Positions 1 through 10,990 of a DNA stretch of 64,000 bases are shown in pieces. The DNA comes from Macrostomum hystrix (Eukaryota; Platyhelminthes; Macrostomidae), in NCBI GenBank assembly GCA_950097015.1, contig CATNEN010000041.1, forward strand, positions 2,025,501 through 2,089,500, in the 5' to 3' direction. Position numbers and translations under genes: made by a program. The notes beneath the pieces are model-generated. The model did no database searches, was not told where the DNA came from, and saw only the letters and a program-made list of their open reading frames with translations. How positions within the stretch are numbered: the first letter of the stretch is position 1; every line of letters begins with the position of its first letter.

Positions 1-708
1 GACGAGCACCGAGGCATCTGCCTGCAATCCTGTGCTGCGAAGTTGTTCAACCGGCTGCTGCTATCGCGGTTGCAACCCGTGCTGGAACCCTACCTGCGAC
101 CTGAGCAGAACGGGTTTCGGCCCCACCGTGGCATAGTGACGCAGATCCTAGCTCTTCGCCGAATCATCGAGGAGGCGCGCACGCGCCAGTCGGACCTGAT
201 CTTTGTCTTCATTGACTTCATGAAGGCTTTCGACTCGGTTGCGAGGGCTGCGCTCCCACATGTGCTCCGCGCGTACCATGTGCCAGAACAGCTGATCTCC
301 GCCATCATGGCGTTGTACTGTGCTACGAGAGCAGCTGTGATGACGCCGGACGGCCTGTCGGGCCCCTTCGAGACATCCTCCGGGGTGCTCCAGGGGGACA
401 CTCTAGCGCCGTTCCTGTTCGTCCTGGTGCTTGATTGGGTGCTGCGGCGACGCGTGGGTCGACGTCAACCGGAGAAACGGCTCAGCGTGCTTGGCTACGC
501 CGATGACCTCGCCCTGCTGTCCTCGACCGTAGAGGACGCCCAGCGCCAGCTGGATAAGCTGGTTAGCACTGCAGCGAGTGTCGGCATGTTAGTCAACACG
601 AAGAAGACCGTTGTGCTCTGCGTGCCGGGCGACATCGAGGCCGCAATTTTCTGCCGAAGCGCTGACGGGCAGGTAACGGAGCTTCCGCACTGTCAGCAGT
701 TGGATTGA
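1..708 (+). mobile_element. Non-LTR retrotransposon reverse transcriptase fragment
   Basis: The frame is open from the first base of the window to a TGA at 706-708, so the 5' end lies outside. The translation carries reverse transcriptase core blocks in order: the NGFRPHRG block, the catalytic-Asp motif FIDFMKAFDSV, the GVLQGDTLAPFLFVLVLD block, and GYADD at about 493-507 with the two catalytic aspartates. Block spacing is that of RTE/CR1-like non-LTR elements (family knowledge; clade not resolved). The protein stops just after LPHCQQLD, where the family usually continues into a YLG block and the thumb. The copy is therefore 3' truncated and no endonuclease domain is visible. It is probably a dead fragment; function is inferred from motifs only. 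Confidence 0.85.
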
Positions 709-771
709 TAAAATTGATATTGGGCTGCTCACTGGACGGGTTCTCGGGATTAAAATTGGGCACCGCCGCTA

Positions 772-1524
772 TTAGTTTTTTGTGGGGTGGTTGGCCTCAG
801 GGTGGGCCTCAAAGCAGATGCGGCAGACGTGCCGGAATTTGCAGCTTGACTGGAAGCAACCCCTGCGGTTGAAATGCAAGCAGATTTCCTCCCCATCTGG
901 GGTCCTGAGGCTCCTGGGGTCTATTGGCTGCTGGTTCTGAAAGCGCTGCTGCCGAGACTGCGATGCTGACTTATTTGCTGCCGGATTTGCAGGAGCTCCG
1001 GCTTTAATCAAATGCTTCGCCACAAGCTGAAAGGACTCCTTGCCCCAGCGCATGCCGGTCTCGGCCTGTTTGCAGCGATAGTCTTCGTCAAATCGGTTCA
1101 CCTGAGCCAGGCTGAAGCCAGCCTCGAACGGCTCGCCAATCTGGATCGAGTAGCGCAGATAATTCATCAAATTGGTGGTATCTACAGATCCGTTCTTTTC
1201 AATCACTAAATCTCCATCCTTGATCATCCGCATCATCTGCAATTGCCGACCATGTACTGCGCTGCTGTCAGGGGTCGGCTTTCTGCTCTTGTAAGTAATT
1301 CGCCCTCCAGCTCCATTAGCTAGGACATCTTCCTGCTCAAAACCATCCAAGAAGTCGCGAATCAGAAGAGCTTTGCGCCGGCCCGGGCACTCGGCACTCG
1401 GATTCGCCCTGTTCTCTAACAGCAGTCTTTCCAGTAGCTCATTGCGATTCTCTTGCTCTTGTTCCTGATCATCCCGGATGGTCACTCGACTGATCGGTGC
1501 CCTCTGCTGATTCCAGCAGCTCAT
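772..1524 (-). CDS. CCCH/Cys-His zinc-finger protein, probably transposon Gag-like
   Basis: A 250-residue ORF if started at the ATG at 1524; the frame stays open upstream to about 1587 through a TTG, so a longer or spliced N terminus is possible. The N-terminal half is polar with no recognisable domain. The last 35 residues hold a dense Cys/His array: CLHFNRRGC, then CKFRHVC, then CRICFEAHPEANH. Such C-terminal arrays occur in Gag-like proteins of retroelements and tyrosine-recombinase elements (recollection, not searched). It lies just beyond the truncated reverse transcriptase on the opposite strand, so the two are unlikely to belong to one intact element. A cellular CCCH RNA-binding protein is the alternative. 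Confidence 0.5.
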   Translation of the reverse strand: MSCWNQQRAPISRVTIRDDQEQEQENRNELLERLLLENRANPSAECPGRRKALLIRDFLDGFEQEDVLANGAGGRITYKSRKPTPDSSAVHGRQLQMMRMIKDGDLVIEKNGSVDTTNLMNYLRYSIQIGEPFEAGFSLAQVNRFDEDYRCKQAETGMRWGKESFQLVAKHLIKAGAPANPAANKSASQSRQQRFQNQQPIDPRSLRTPDGEEICLHFNRRGCFQSSCKFRHVCRICFEAHPEANHPTKN

Positions 1525-2075
1525 CTTATCTAAACTAACTAAACCAAGCTTCAGCCGCTGAGCTGAATACCGTTGCCTCAGCCTCAAAAAATGTTTTCTT
1601 TCTTGGAATCGATAGTTGCAGAAAACGAACGAAATAAGTACTTGATTTCCATATCAGATAATGAAGTAGATATCAATCGATCATTGACGAGAATTGACGA
1701 AAAATGTTTTATCACATCTTTTGCAGCGGATGTTGGTGTCTGTATTTGTGAAGGAATATTTTTTGCGGCATTCTTAAGGCTATATGCAGCTCATGTACGC
1801 ACTGGTCTCGATAAATGATGCTTCCGGGTGGTTCGAATCGCTTTCCGTTTCCATCCAACTGTTTTGGTCACCACGCGGCCGTCGCTTTCCATTGAGCTCT
1901 GCCCATGAAACTCTAACGACACCAAGATCTAACAGCACCAAGATTGGATCTTCTGAAGCCTTAGATCCAGAAAATTCGTGCGCTTTTTATGCTACTCATG
2001 CGAGTAGCTGTAGTGCATGGCAATCTTTTTCAGTTCAGTTGCAGTTCTGGAGTCATTGGCTACTGGCCTAGCCCT

Positions 2076-2190
2076 GCCCTCTATGACTTTACTTACTTAC
2101 TTGACTTAGCTGCAGGGTGCTCCGTACCGGCGGACGCAGCGAGGAGGCAGAGGGGACCGCCCATTCCGCTAACCCCTGGCCCTCTATGAC
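2076..2190 (-). mobile_element. Short retroposed insert flanked by a 12 bp target-site duplication
   Basis: The 12-mer GCCCTCTATGAC occurs at 2076-2087 and again at 2179-2190, bracketing 91 bp. Read on the minus strand, the insert ends in an AAGTAAGTAAGT-type tail next to one repeat. A GC-rich body, a simple-repeat tail and a perfect direct repeat are the expected structure of a short retroposed sequence. No A or B box was recognised, so the source RNA is unknown. Confidence 0.5.
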
Positions 2191-2804
2191 AGAAACGATG
2201 TTCCTACGAGCGGAGGTGACTGCTTTGACAACGGGCTCTCCGCGCTGTTTTTAAATTGGACAAGAGAAATGCTACAATATGGTAGCCATAAAGACACAGA
2301 TGTGACGCAGGTGCAAGCTGTGGGACTCACTGAGGGAATATCCATCCGGAAGGATGTAAGGCGGCCTGGCCTGCTGCTGCATTTGTTTCCAGCTGTGCTG
2401 TATAGGGTAGTTTTTCAGGAATGGTTTGACATCGGAGCATTGTTCTCGTAAGCGTCATGTGGCTAGAGTGAGCACCCTGCCTATTGAATTGAAGCGTTGT
2501 GAATCTATGGCAGCTGAGCAACAGAATTCAGTGAGTTTTAATGTCTCAGAAATCGCGATCTGCTACTCTTCTGAGCCTCAAGCGAGCTTGCTAACAGTTA
2601 TTAGCATAGGAGGCAATGTTCCCTTCAAACTGCGCAGTCGCTCTGATTTTGTCTTGCATGCTAAAGACCCATGGTAAGACACAAGTTTCAAGAGGGCATC
2701 TTGAAACTCAAGTTCCTGCTCTTTTCGACTTTTATAATATTCAACGTGTGAAAATGCAACTGGCGTCAACAATTTCGAAAGTCTCACAGAGCGTTGCCTG
2801 CAGT

Positions 2805-5464
2805 CGCTACACAGCTGCAATTGCACCCCTGCGGTTGAGCAACGCCTCGAGCAGTAATGTAATCGATGTCCCAGGTGTGGAGGCAGTGCCCACCTGCTTG
2901 ACGGAATGTTTCTTTAGGGGCTGCCTGCTGGCGTCGTTCATTCCCGGCTCGCGACAATGTCAGCTGCTGTTCCTAAGCGACGCGTCTCGGGGCCCGGGAC
3001 CGACGGGGACTCACGCGGAGAGACTCATGGGATCAGAGATCGGAGCGGAGCTGTGGGCAGCTCCGAACTTCAGGGAGGCGGTTAGAAAGACGCTGCTGAA
3101 CATCACCATGGTGGTCGGAGGTGAGGCAAAGTTTTTGACTGTAGAATCTAGAATTGTGACTGCTGTAGAAAATGAGCTCGTATAAGTGAAGCTTAAAAAT
3201 GAAACTTTTTTTTGCGCTGCTTGCATTGACTTCCATTTTTCCATTTCAATGGATTGCCAAAAAACGTATTTGCGAACTGTTTCAGCCTACCTGCCAAATC
3301 AATAAACTTTGTCGAAAGCACGACCAGAACCCTTGGAATGTTGTACTCCTGAATCCCCGGAGTGGGTGAGAGGGTCCGGGTACAATACATCTACACGGGC
3401 CCATGTTGGCCTGCGTCAGGACGCGAGTGTTCACATGGGTCCCAAGTCTGGATCGTCGGGTCGCACCCACGTGGCCGGCACACGTGCTGTGGTGTCGGCC
3501 ACCTAGGACGCACTAGCTGGTGTAAGCGTACAGTGATACGGTACAGAGTGCCCCTTGCTGTCTGGCCTGTTTCCCCACAGGTCGGCGTCAGGACACACGT
3601 ACGACCCCTCTCTGACACTCGTAAAAATTGAGTCGGGGCAGCGACTTACTTTTAGTTGAAATTTTTAGTATAATTGATTGGTGCTCCGGTTGAAACTGAA
3701 ACTAGCGGGTCCGAGCTGGCCGTTTATTTTGCTTTTGACCAGGTAAGTTTTAAATCTAACGTCAAGAGCAATGCAGCGCCCACGTAGTCGGAGAGAGTGG
3801 AAGGTAATGGGGCGGTGGCAGACCAGCTAATCTCGCCCCAGAGCCGCACATTTATAATGCGTGGGCGTGCGCACCCACGCCCACCCCACGACCACGAGCC
3901 CACCACCCCAACTCAGCCACCCACTGGCCAATCACGGCGCAGCTGGGGGAAGGGCAGACCGTGGCGAGGACCAGAAAGGGGCGGCGCAGCCAATCAACGC
4001 GCACCAAAACAACGATAACGCTAACACGCAAACCAGTGACGATTGGTGGGGAGGCTAAACGGCTTACACCTCCGATAACGCAAAAGGCTAACACACACAA
4101 AAATCTGCATACAGCATACCGCGTGGGGGCAAGGTGCCTGCACTGCAAAGTACACGGACACAACAGAAAGAAGTACGTTCAAGAGAATTAGAGGAGCCAG
4201 ATTACACCTTTCACTATGTACCGTAACTAGTAAGCAGAAAACATACAACGAACGGTAGACTTTTAGCCAATCACTGTGGTCATAGATATAAAATTGCAGC
4301 TACCGGTAACGGCAGAAATGGCTCCGCCCAGTTTGTCACAATTTCCTCCACCGGCTGCTACCGCATCGAAGTCTCTGGCGCAAGCGGCGGCACCAACTCC
4401 TTCTCAGGAAAGGCTGGAGGCAACGGTGCTGTCATGTCCGGCACCTTCGGCCTGACTTCCGGCACCGAGCTGACAGTCGTTGTCGGTCATGCCGGTGGTC
4501 AGCCCATTAACACCTATTCTGGAGGTGGCGGTGACGGTGGCAGCTTCGTGTACGGGACGTCGGACTCGCTGCTGCTGATCGCTGCTGGAGGTGGAGGCTC
4601 TGGGACTTATGGGACTGCTGGTGAGCCGCAGCCATATAAAATTGCACCCCAATGAAAAACTGCTTGATTCCTGGAATTTCGGAATTTCTGGTGCTGCTCA
4701 GGCAATGGGCTATACGAATGCCTGGGCTGGGGTTGTTCTAAGCACCCAAAGCTATTAAAATGTGTTCAGATTTCAGTGTCTAGACTCCAGGCTTAGCTTA
4801 AAGCGACACAAGTTTGGCACACAGCGCTCCTAGGCTAAACTGCCAGTAGCAATTAACCTTCTTTCTGCGCATGCAGGCTCTGACCGGATGCACCTCCGTC
4901 CGGTCCTCCACCGTCCTTCCGTCCTCCTGAATAAAATAGGCATATCTTTCGATGATTTTGACCCTTTCAATTTTTCAATTGTAGGTCTCCCAGGAGAAGC
5001 TGGGACCAACGGAACTTCTGACGTCAGTTGCGCAAGGCCGATTTGCCTCGAAGGAACAAATGGTCAGCCCGGATACAACGACCCGAGCCTCATGCCCTTC
5101 ACGCACAACCATGAGGCTGCGGTGCCGGCTGGCTGGGAAAGCCCGTCAATGCCAGGAGATCCACCAACGACGGCGATGGAGGCGGCAGTCGAGCTGAGGG
5201 CTGGGTGGGCGGCGCGGCCGGCGGCTCGAACACCGGAGTGGGCGGATTCGGTGGTGGTGGAGGCGGCGGCTATTTTGGCTCAGTTTTTGGTGCTGCTGGG
5301 GCTGGTGGTGGCTTCAGCGGAGGAGCCACCAGCTACTTCTCCAGCCCACCCGGAGGTGGCGGCGGCTCCTTCTGCTCCCGCAGTGACTTCATCGGCATAT
5401 CACAGGCGGCAACACCGGCCAGCACGGCCAGGTTGTCATTCGGCTGATTGACGTCTTCTGCTGA
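2805..5464 (+). pseudogene. PAN-like plus glycine-rich (ALK-type) extracellular protein gene, frame-disrupted
   Basis: Three exon-like blocks fit by phase. Block 1, about 2805-3120, ends in G/GTGAGG and encodes a Cys pattern like a PAN/apple domain (CLTECFFRGCLLASF, then CQLL). Block 2, 4300-4620, follows a TTGCAG acceptor and encodes the first half of a glycine-rich domain like that of ALK receptors (ELTVVVGHAGG, GGGGDGGSFVY, LLLIAAGGGG). Block 3 starts at 4985 after TTGTAG. The phases 1/2 and 1/2 agree. Inside block 3 the homology moves between frames: GTNGQPGYNDPSL in one, GAGWLGKP to GGFGGGGGGGYFG in a second, and NTGQHGQVVIRLIDV in a third. At least two indels or unseen splices are implied. 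The 5' end was not found. A secreted adhesive or matrix role is inference. Confidence 0.5.
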
Positions 5465-5570
5465 ACTGAACTGAACTGAACTGAACTGAACTGAACTGAA
5501 CTGAACTGAACTGAACTGAACTGAACTGAACTGAACTGAACTGAACTGAACTGAACTGAACTGAACTGAA
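5461..5570. repeat. CTGAA pentanucleotide microsatellite
   Basis: Twenty-two uninterrupted copies of CTGAA (110 bp). The first copy contains the TGA that ends the last frame of the glycine-rich gene. Confidence 0.97.
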
Positions 5571-6404
5571 GCCAACGGGTTCAGTTGATCTGTTTAGTGT
5601 TTATCAATGTTGTAAAATTCGTCGCCCTCGAGACCATCCAGTACATAGATATGCTACCAGAGACATTTCTGGGAAGTTGCAGGGAGCCGGTAGCCTCTAT
5701 CACGGCAACTCAGCCCCGCTGAGATGTCATCTGTCATCTGTCATCTGTATTGAGCGGGATATGATCAAATACTGTCATCGGACCAACTTGCTCCTAGCTT
5801 TAGGCTTTCGATTTGCAGCGGAAAGTTTTTAATTCTAAATCCTGGATTCTGATTCTGATTCAGTTGTGAAGTTGCGATAGAGTCACTCATTGAAATAGTT
5901 TAGTGAGAATATCCAATGTAAAAGTAGACACGCTCCATGTGCCTGATGAATGCTCACCACCAAGAATTGTCTACCACGTTTATATCCGAAATGCTGTGGC
6001 TGAGTTACCCCACTTTTATTGGCTGGCGTGTTAGAGCACTGACCTGGCTAATTGACAGAAAGTGTGCTAAAATCCGTAATGATAAAATACAGCTCCTATT
6101 TAGGTTAGGTTGCACAGCTTGGCATTGTGGTGCAGCTAGTTTGAGAAGAATTCAATTAAAGTGCGCAACTAAAAAGTTTGCCTGCCGAGCTAATGAAGGC
6201 GGGTGCACCAGTCTGCCCCAGGCTGCAGTTCTATTGTTGCCGCCAATTCTTTGTCTGCCGCATTGTTCTCGCCATCAGCCTTAAAAATAGCTAGCGACAG
6301 CGAAAATAAGGTTGTGCTTGCCTCTTATCTTCGACTCGCTAACAGAAGCAAAGCCAGCAGCTCAAGCCGCTGCAGAAGACTCGCCCACTGACCATTCTGT
6401 ATCG

Positions 6405-8770
6405 ATGCTCATGGAGAAAGAGTTGACAACAGCTCTCGAGGCTGGAGACGGCGAGCAGCTGCTGCAGCTCTGCTGCAAGCTCGACAGGAACCTCACACTC
6501 AGGATCGGAGGATACCCAGAAGGCGAGGTTGAGCAGACTCTGGCCCACCACATCGCCTGCCGAACCTGCCACCTACAGTGCCTGGAGATGCTGATCCACA
6601 GACTTGGCCCCGACTGCCTTGCCTGCCTAAACCAGTACAACCAGACGCCAGTGTACCTTGCAGCTCTCGCGCAGGACGAGACGTGGATGCAGGTGGTTCT
6701 CTGCGCCGCAGGTACGGACTGCTTCGGTCAACCGGGCCAGTTCGGTCGAACGGCGGTGCACGCCGCCGCCTCCAACGCTTGGACTGCATCCACGTTCCAC
6801 TGGCTGCTGCTGGAGCTTGGAAAAGACTGCCTGACCGTTCAGGACGACTTCGGCGACACGCCAGTCCACCAGGCAGCGATAAAGCGTGATTTTCGGACAA
6901 TGGAGTTGATCAAATCTCTGGCCGGCCTCTCAGTCTTCTACCAGCCCGGTCGGTGCCAGCGGACCGCCATCCACTGCGCTGCGATGAACCGACTCGACAA
7001 TTCGACTCTTAAGTGGCTTGTAGTAGAGTGCGGCAGCGACTGTCTGACTAAGAAGGATGGCCAGGGCAGCACACCGATCCACCTGTCCGCTCTCTACCAG
7101 ACTGACGAAGCATTGCAGTTCTTAGCCGACAAGATCGGCATGGAGGCATTCTCGATAAAGAACAACAGCGGAATGACAGTGGCGCACTTCGCCGCTCAGA
7201 ATTCCTCCAGCGACACGACCTTAGCCTGGTGCATCCGAAGCCTCGGCCCCGACTGCATGCTGGTCAGCGACTCTCGCGGCCGCACCCCAGCTCACCTGGC
7301 AGCGCAGAATCAGGGCACGGACTCAATCAGCGCAGCATCAGCGTGGAACTCCTTGAAGGACTCTCAGGAATCCCCAGTCTACCATCCGCAGGACGATGAG
7401 GGAAATCTAGCGTCAATCTATGCTGAAGTCAGCAGCAAGAACCAGAGGGTCGATCCCGGCCTGTCGGAAATTTTACAGCCCAATTCTGCACCATCCATAC
7501 AAAGCAGAAACAGCGTCTCTGAACTTCGAAGTGGAAACCAAAACCCAGCTTCCGGTCTTGCTGCTTCCAGCAAAGCGCCTGCTAAGACCGAAAGGACGGG
7601 ACGCCGAGCCTCTGAGGCGAGCAACCTGGCCTCGAACAGGAATTCCTTTGAGTTTCGACAGCAGCAGTCGGTTGCCATCCCGGCGAGGAGAGGCTCATGT
7701 GCCGAGACTTTGTATGTTAATGTTTCAGCCAACTTCTCTTGTGCAGCTGTTTCTGAAGAAATTTATCAAATTCATTCAAACAGAGTCTGTTGCTGCTGCT
7801 GAGACAACTAAGACCTTTATGCTTTCAGGAGCCTTACACTGTTGGATGCCAGCTTCAGCACTTGGGACTTCATCCTGGACAGAGATGGTAAGAAGCAGTT
7901 CCTTGGAAGCGGCGGTTTCGGCAAGGTGTACAAAGTGCTCACCGACAGGCTGCAGACAGTGGCCGTCAAGATCGTCAAACTCAACCGTAACGCAGACCCA
8001 CGCATGCTGGAAAAGACTATTGAACGCGAGAGACTTGGAATCGAGATTTTAAAGGACGTTCGTCACCAGAACATTGTGCATTTTCTCAAGTACGAGAGTA
8101 CCAACAAGGGCCAGTTCTGCATCTTCACTGAGCTGATCGCCGGGCACAACCTGCTGGACCTGATGAACCGACGAAGAAAGCCGTTTGAAGAAGCCGAGGT
8201 CAAGAAAATCACTTTTCAGGTGAATATATTGTATTGATAACGAAATTCACTGAAATTTATTGAAGGGCTCTAATTAAACTTTCTCGATACATTCAGGTCT
8301 GCACTGCGCTCAACTTCTTGCACAACTGGAAGCGGCCAATCATCCACAGAGATATCAAGTGCTCAAACATTATGCTCACCCATGAGAGCGTTGTCAAACT
8401 TATAGACTTCGGTCTAGCTAAGGAGATTCTTACAACCACACTTGAAGTCAGCACCGAGAACCTGGGAGGCACCTGGTACTACATGGCACCTGAGCTGTTT
8501 AGTGACGATGGTCGGATCGCGTACTCACCCAAAACCGACGTGTGGGCTTTCGGCTGCACAATATTCGAGATGCTGCACACGAGGCCTCCAAATGGCGAAG
8601 TAGCGGTTCAGTTGATTCCAGTGAGAATTCGCGATCGAGAAATGCCTGAAATTTCGGCTCTGCAGGTTTCGGACCAACTGAAGAGCTTGTACCGCAGATG
8701 CGTGGTGCGTCACCCCGGTCAGCGTGCGGACACCGAGGAGCTGCTGCGGCACAGCTTCTTGGATGTCTAG
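6405..8770 (+). CDS. Ankyrin-repeat / STE-like serine-threonine kinase fusion protein
   Basis: Exons 6405-7711, 7829-8219 and 8297-8770 join with matching phases (2/1, 0/0) to give 723 residues. Introns are 117 and 77 bp, with GTATGT/TTTCAG and GTGAAT/TTCAG ends. Residues about 45-300 hold eight ankyrin-like repeats marked by TPVHQAA-type helices, several carrying a GxDC motif before the turn. Residues 300-435 are a polar Ser/Asn/Arg linker. The kinase spans about 455-720: glycine loop LGSGGFGKVYK (461-471), VAVK Lys483, HRDIKCSN (Asp585, Asn590), DFG at 603-605, GTWYYMAPE to Glu632, and DVWAFGC. All catalytic residues are present, so activity is expected. HRDIKxxN and GTxYxMAPE resemble MAP3K/STE kinases. 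Ankyrin-first order resembles TNNI3K rather than RIPK4/ANKK1. The start is the first ATG in frame; an upstream exon is possible. Confidence 0.85.
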
Positions 8771-9875
8771 AGCTCCACCGAAACCTTGATGACTCTGGAT
8801 GACTATTCAGATTATTCACGTTTTAGGACACAATGAGTTCAGTTGGCCCCCTGGCTCCATCAAAAAAAGGCAACCACATAGTCTCTGAGGCTCGTGGATA
8901 ACGCTGGGAAGCCTGTCTTACCTGTCTTTGCTATCACACTGCTTATTCGACCCAAGACAAGGTGTGCCATACATTTTAGTGTACTTTTGTCAAATCGAGG
9001 TGTCGGCATTACTCTGTACATGTTGTAAATGTCTTAATGTTTTTACTCAAATGTGATGTACTTCTTGGCTTCTTCTGTGAGCCAGATTTGAACTCTGATC
9101 ACCATGCAAAAGCAAATCAAACACATGGCCTAAAAGTATGCGCGAATTCTTCGCGTTCTCTTCTTCCTGCCTTTCTACGAGCCTGCAGGATCATATTTTA
9201 TTTGGTGGCATTTGTTGAAATTTTGGTGAAAATTTGTTACTCGTAGAGTCCCCGAGCACCAGAAACTTCTGTGTTGGCAAGTTTTCGGAGAGTACCTGCT
9301 GAGATGGGCCACACGAGTGCAAACCAACTCATGCAAAAGTTTTTACAGACCAAGCTCAAGAATTCCGAGCCAGCTCATTTATTCTCTTGAGTGCGCATGG
9401 GACTCACTTAAAAACTGTGTGTTACAAAACTTTGTCACCTTTGCCGTGTAACTCCACTTTTTCTCATTATGTTTATCTGTGCGCTCAACCCGCATTGAAA
9501 GACTGCTATAGTAGAACTAGCTGGAAAGTAAGTACTAAGTACTAAAGCTAACTACTTGTGGTCCTTGTCCGCATTAATCAGGTCTAATTTCAGTTTATCA
9601 TCATTTTAGCGGTTTGAAATGGACAATTCGGCGTTGAGAATCCGCACCGAATGTTGAGATATACATTTATGTAATTTTAAAGCCAAACGTATTACAAGCC
9701 TAATGATATAGTTACAGCCCATAGCTATCAATGAGCAATGCCATGTTTAAATGAGCATGAGATGAATGAGATTTAAGTAAGATGCAGCCAGGAAAATTAT
9801 GTCACGAATTCCAAAATATGCAATTCTTTTTGCTAATGGCGAACGAGCTTCCAAGCATTCAATAGGTCAAAGGCC
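8771..9875. other. Convergent intergenic gap
   Basis: Lies between the 3' ends of the kinase gene (+) and the membrane-protein gene (-). No convincing ORF, RNA gene or repeat array was seen; it presumably holds both 3' UTRs. Confidence 0.5.
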
Positions 9876-10990
9876 TCAGACTCCCAGTAGCAGGGCCAGA
9901 AAGGTTACAACAACGTCAGCTATCAGCAGCAGGAATAGGCAGTAGTGCAGAACCCGCCACGGCTTCAGATTTTTTCTGTCGGCGTCCTCCACCACGGAGC
10001 TGCTGCGATCCACTCCCCGAGGTGGCAGCGCTCGCAGAAGGAGAACGGCACGCGGAACATAAAACTCAAGCAGGCCAGCAGCAGGGTGCTCACCGGGGGC
10101 AGAAGCAGCTTGATCAGGCTCTCATTCGACAGGTAGTGCCTGAACGCACCCAGGTATTGGCCTCGCAGCGCGTTCAGTGGAATGCTCTGCAGTACAGAGA
10201 CCAGAAAGCTGAGCAACAGGGGCGGTGCGGCTGAGTCGCATCCACTTACCGCTGACAGGTGTGTCGGATCGGCCTGTTAAGAATTTTGTATGGCAATTAG
10301 AGAAAGTCTTGAATTGAGCAGATAGTTGAATTCGAGCTTACCACCGGCGCTGCGCCATCGGATGCGACCGCGTAGATGTTGTCGCCGTCGTACACGTTTC
10401 TCTGCGAAGTGCTGCTGCTGCCTTTACCTGCTAAATTTGGTTGGGATTAAACAAATTGAAATTTGAATCGAAAATTCGGCATCTGTTGAGCTTTGACTCA
10501 ATTGAACAAATGAGTTATAAACGGCTGTCCTAAAGTGCATGTATCGAAGCGCTTTAAAGCAGCAAACGTATCGTGAGAAGAGAACTTTTTAGTACAACCC
10601 ATGCAGATTAACAATGCCAAGGCTCACTTTCTTCGATGTCGACGCTGCAGCAGGAGATGCCGAACACGATGATGAAGCTGGACAGGATCGGGGCAGACAG
10701 CATTAGAAAAAAAATGTACAACGGCCGCACATGCATGATGTTTGCGCTGCAGGAGCGGCTCTCGCAGTGGCAATAGGCCTCAAGGTATTTTAATTGGGAC
10801 AGGTAGTGTTGAAAGTCACTGGATTTAATTCTGTGGCTGCAACGCAGCTGAGCAGGAACTCCAGGATGTACAGGAAAGCAGTGCACGGCAGGAACAGCCA
10901 CTTGGTGAGGCACATGCCGATCTGGCCACGTTCCACGGGCTCTTCGACTGCCGTGTCCAGGGCTTTTGGGATATTGGCGGCCAGCTCCAT
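9876..10990 (-). CDS. Unidentified multi-exon membrane protein (about four membrane segments)
   Basis: Starts at the ATG at 10990. Proposed exons on the minus strand are 10844-10990, 10628-10778, 10342-10427, 10250-10273 and 10186-9876. The donors GTGAGC, GTAAGC and GTAAGT are good and phases agree up to the last exon; the first donor (GTTGCA) is weak. Hydrophobic stretches include WLFLPCTAFLYILEFLLSC, PLYIFFLMLSAPILSSFIIV, SLIKLLLPPVSTLLLACL and the C-terminal VLHYCLFLLLIADVVVTFLA, followed by LLLGV and a stop at 9876-9878. Between exon 10186 and the last hydrophobic block the frame shifts by one near 10010-10045, so either one more splice or an indel is unresolved. I do not recognise the family. 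A four-span topology is inferred from hydrophobicity. Confidence 0.5.

Noticed and set aside
4265-4293. CCAAT and ATATAAAA just before 4300, resembling a promoter
   Set aside because: The glycine-rich frame opens at a splice acceptor and has no ATG until 4434; phase fit to the exon ending at 3120 favours an intron.
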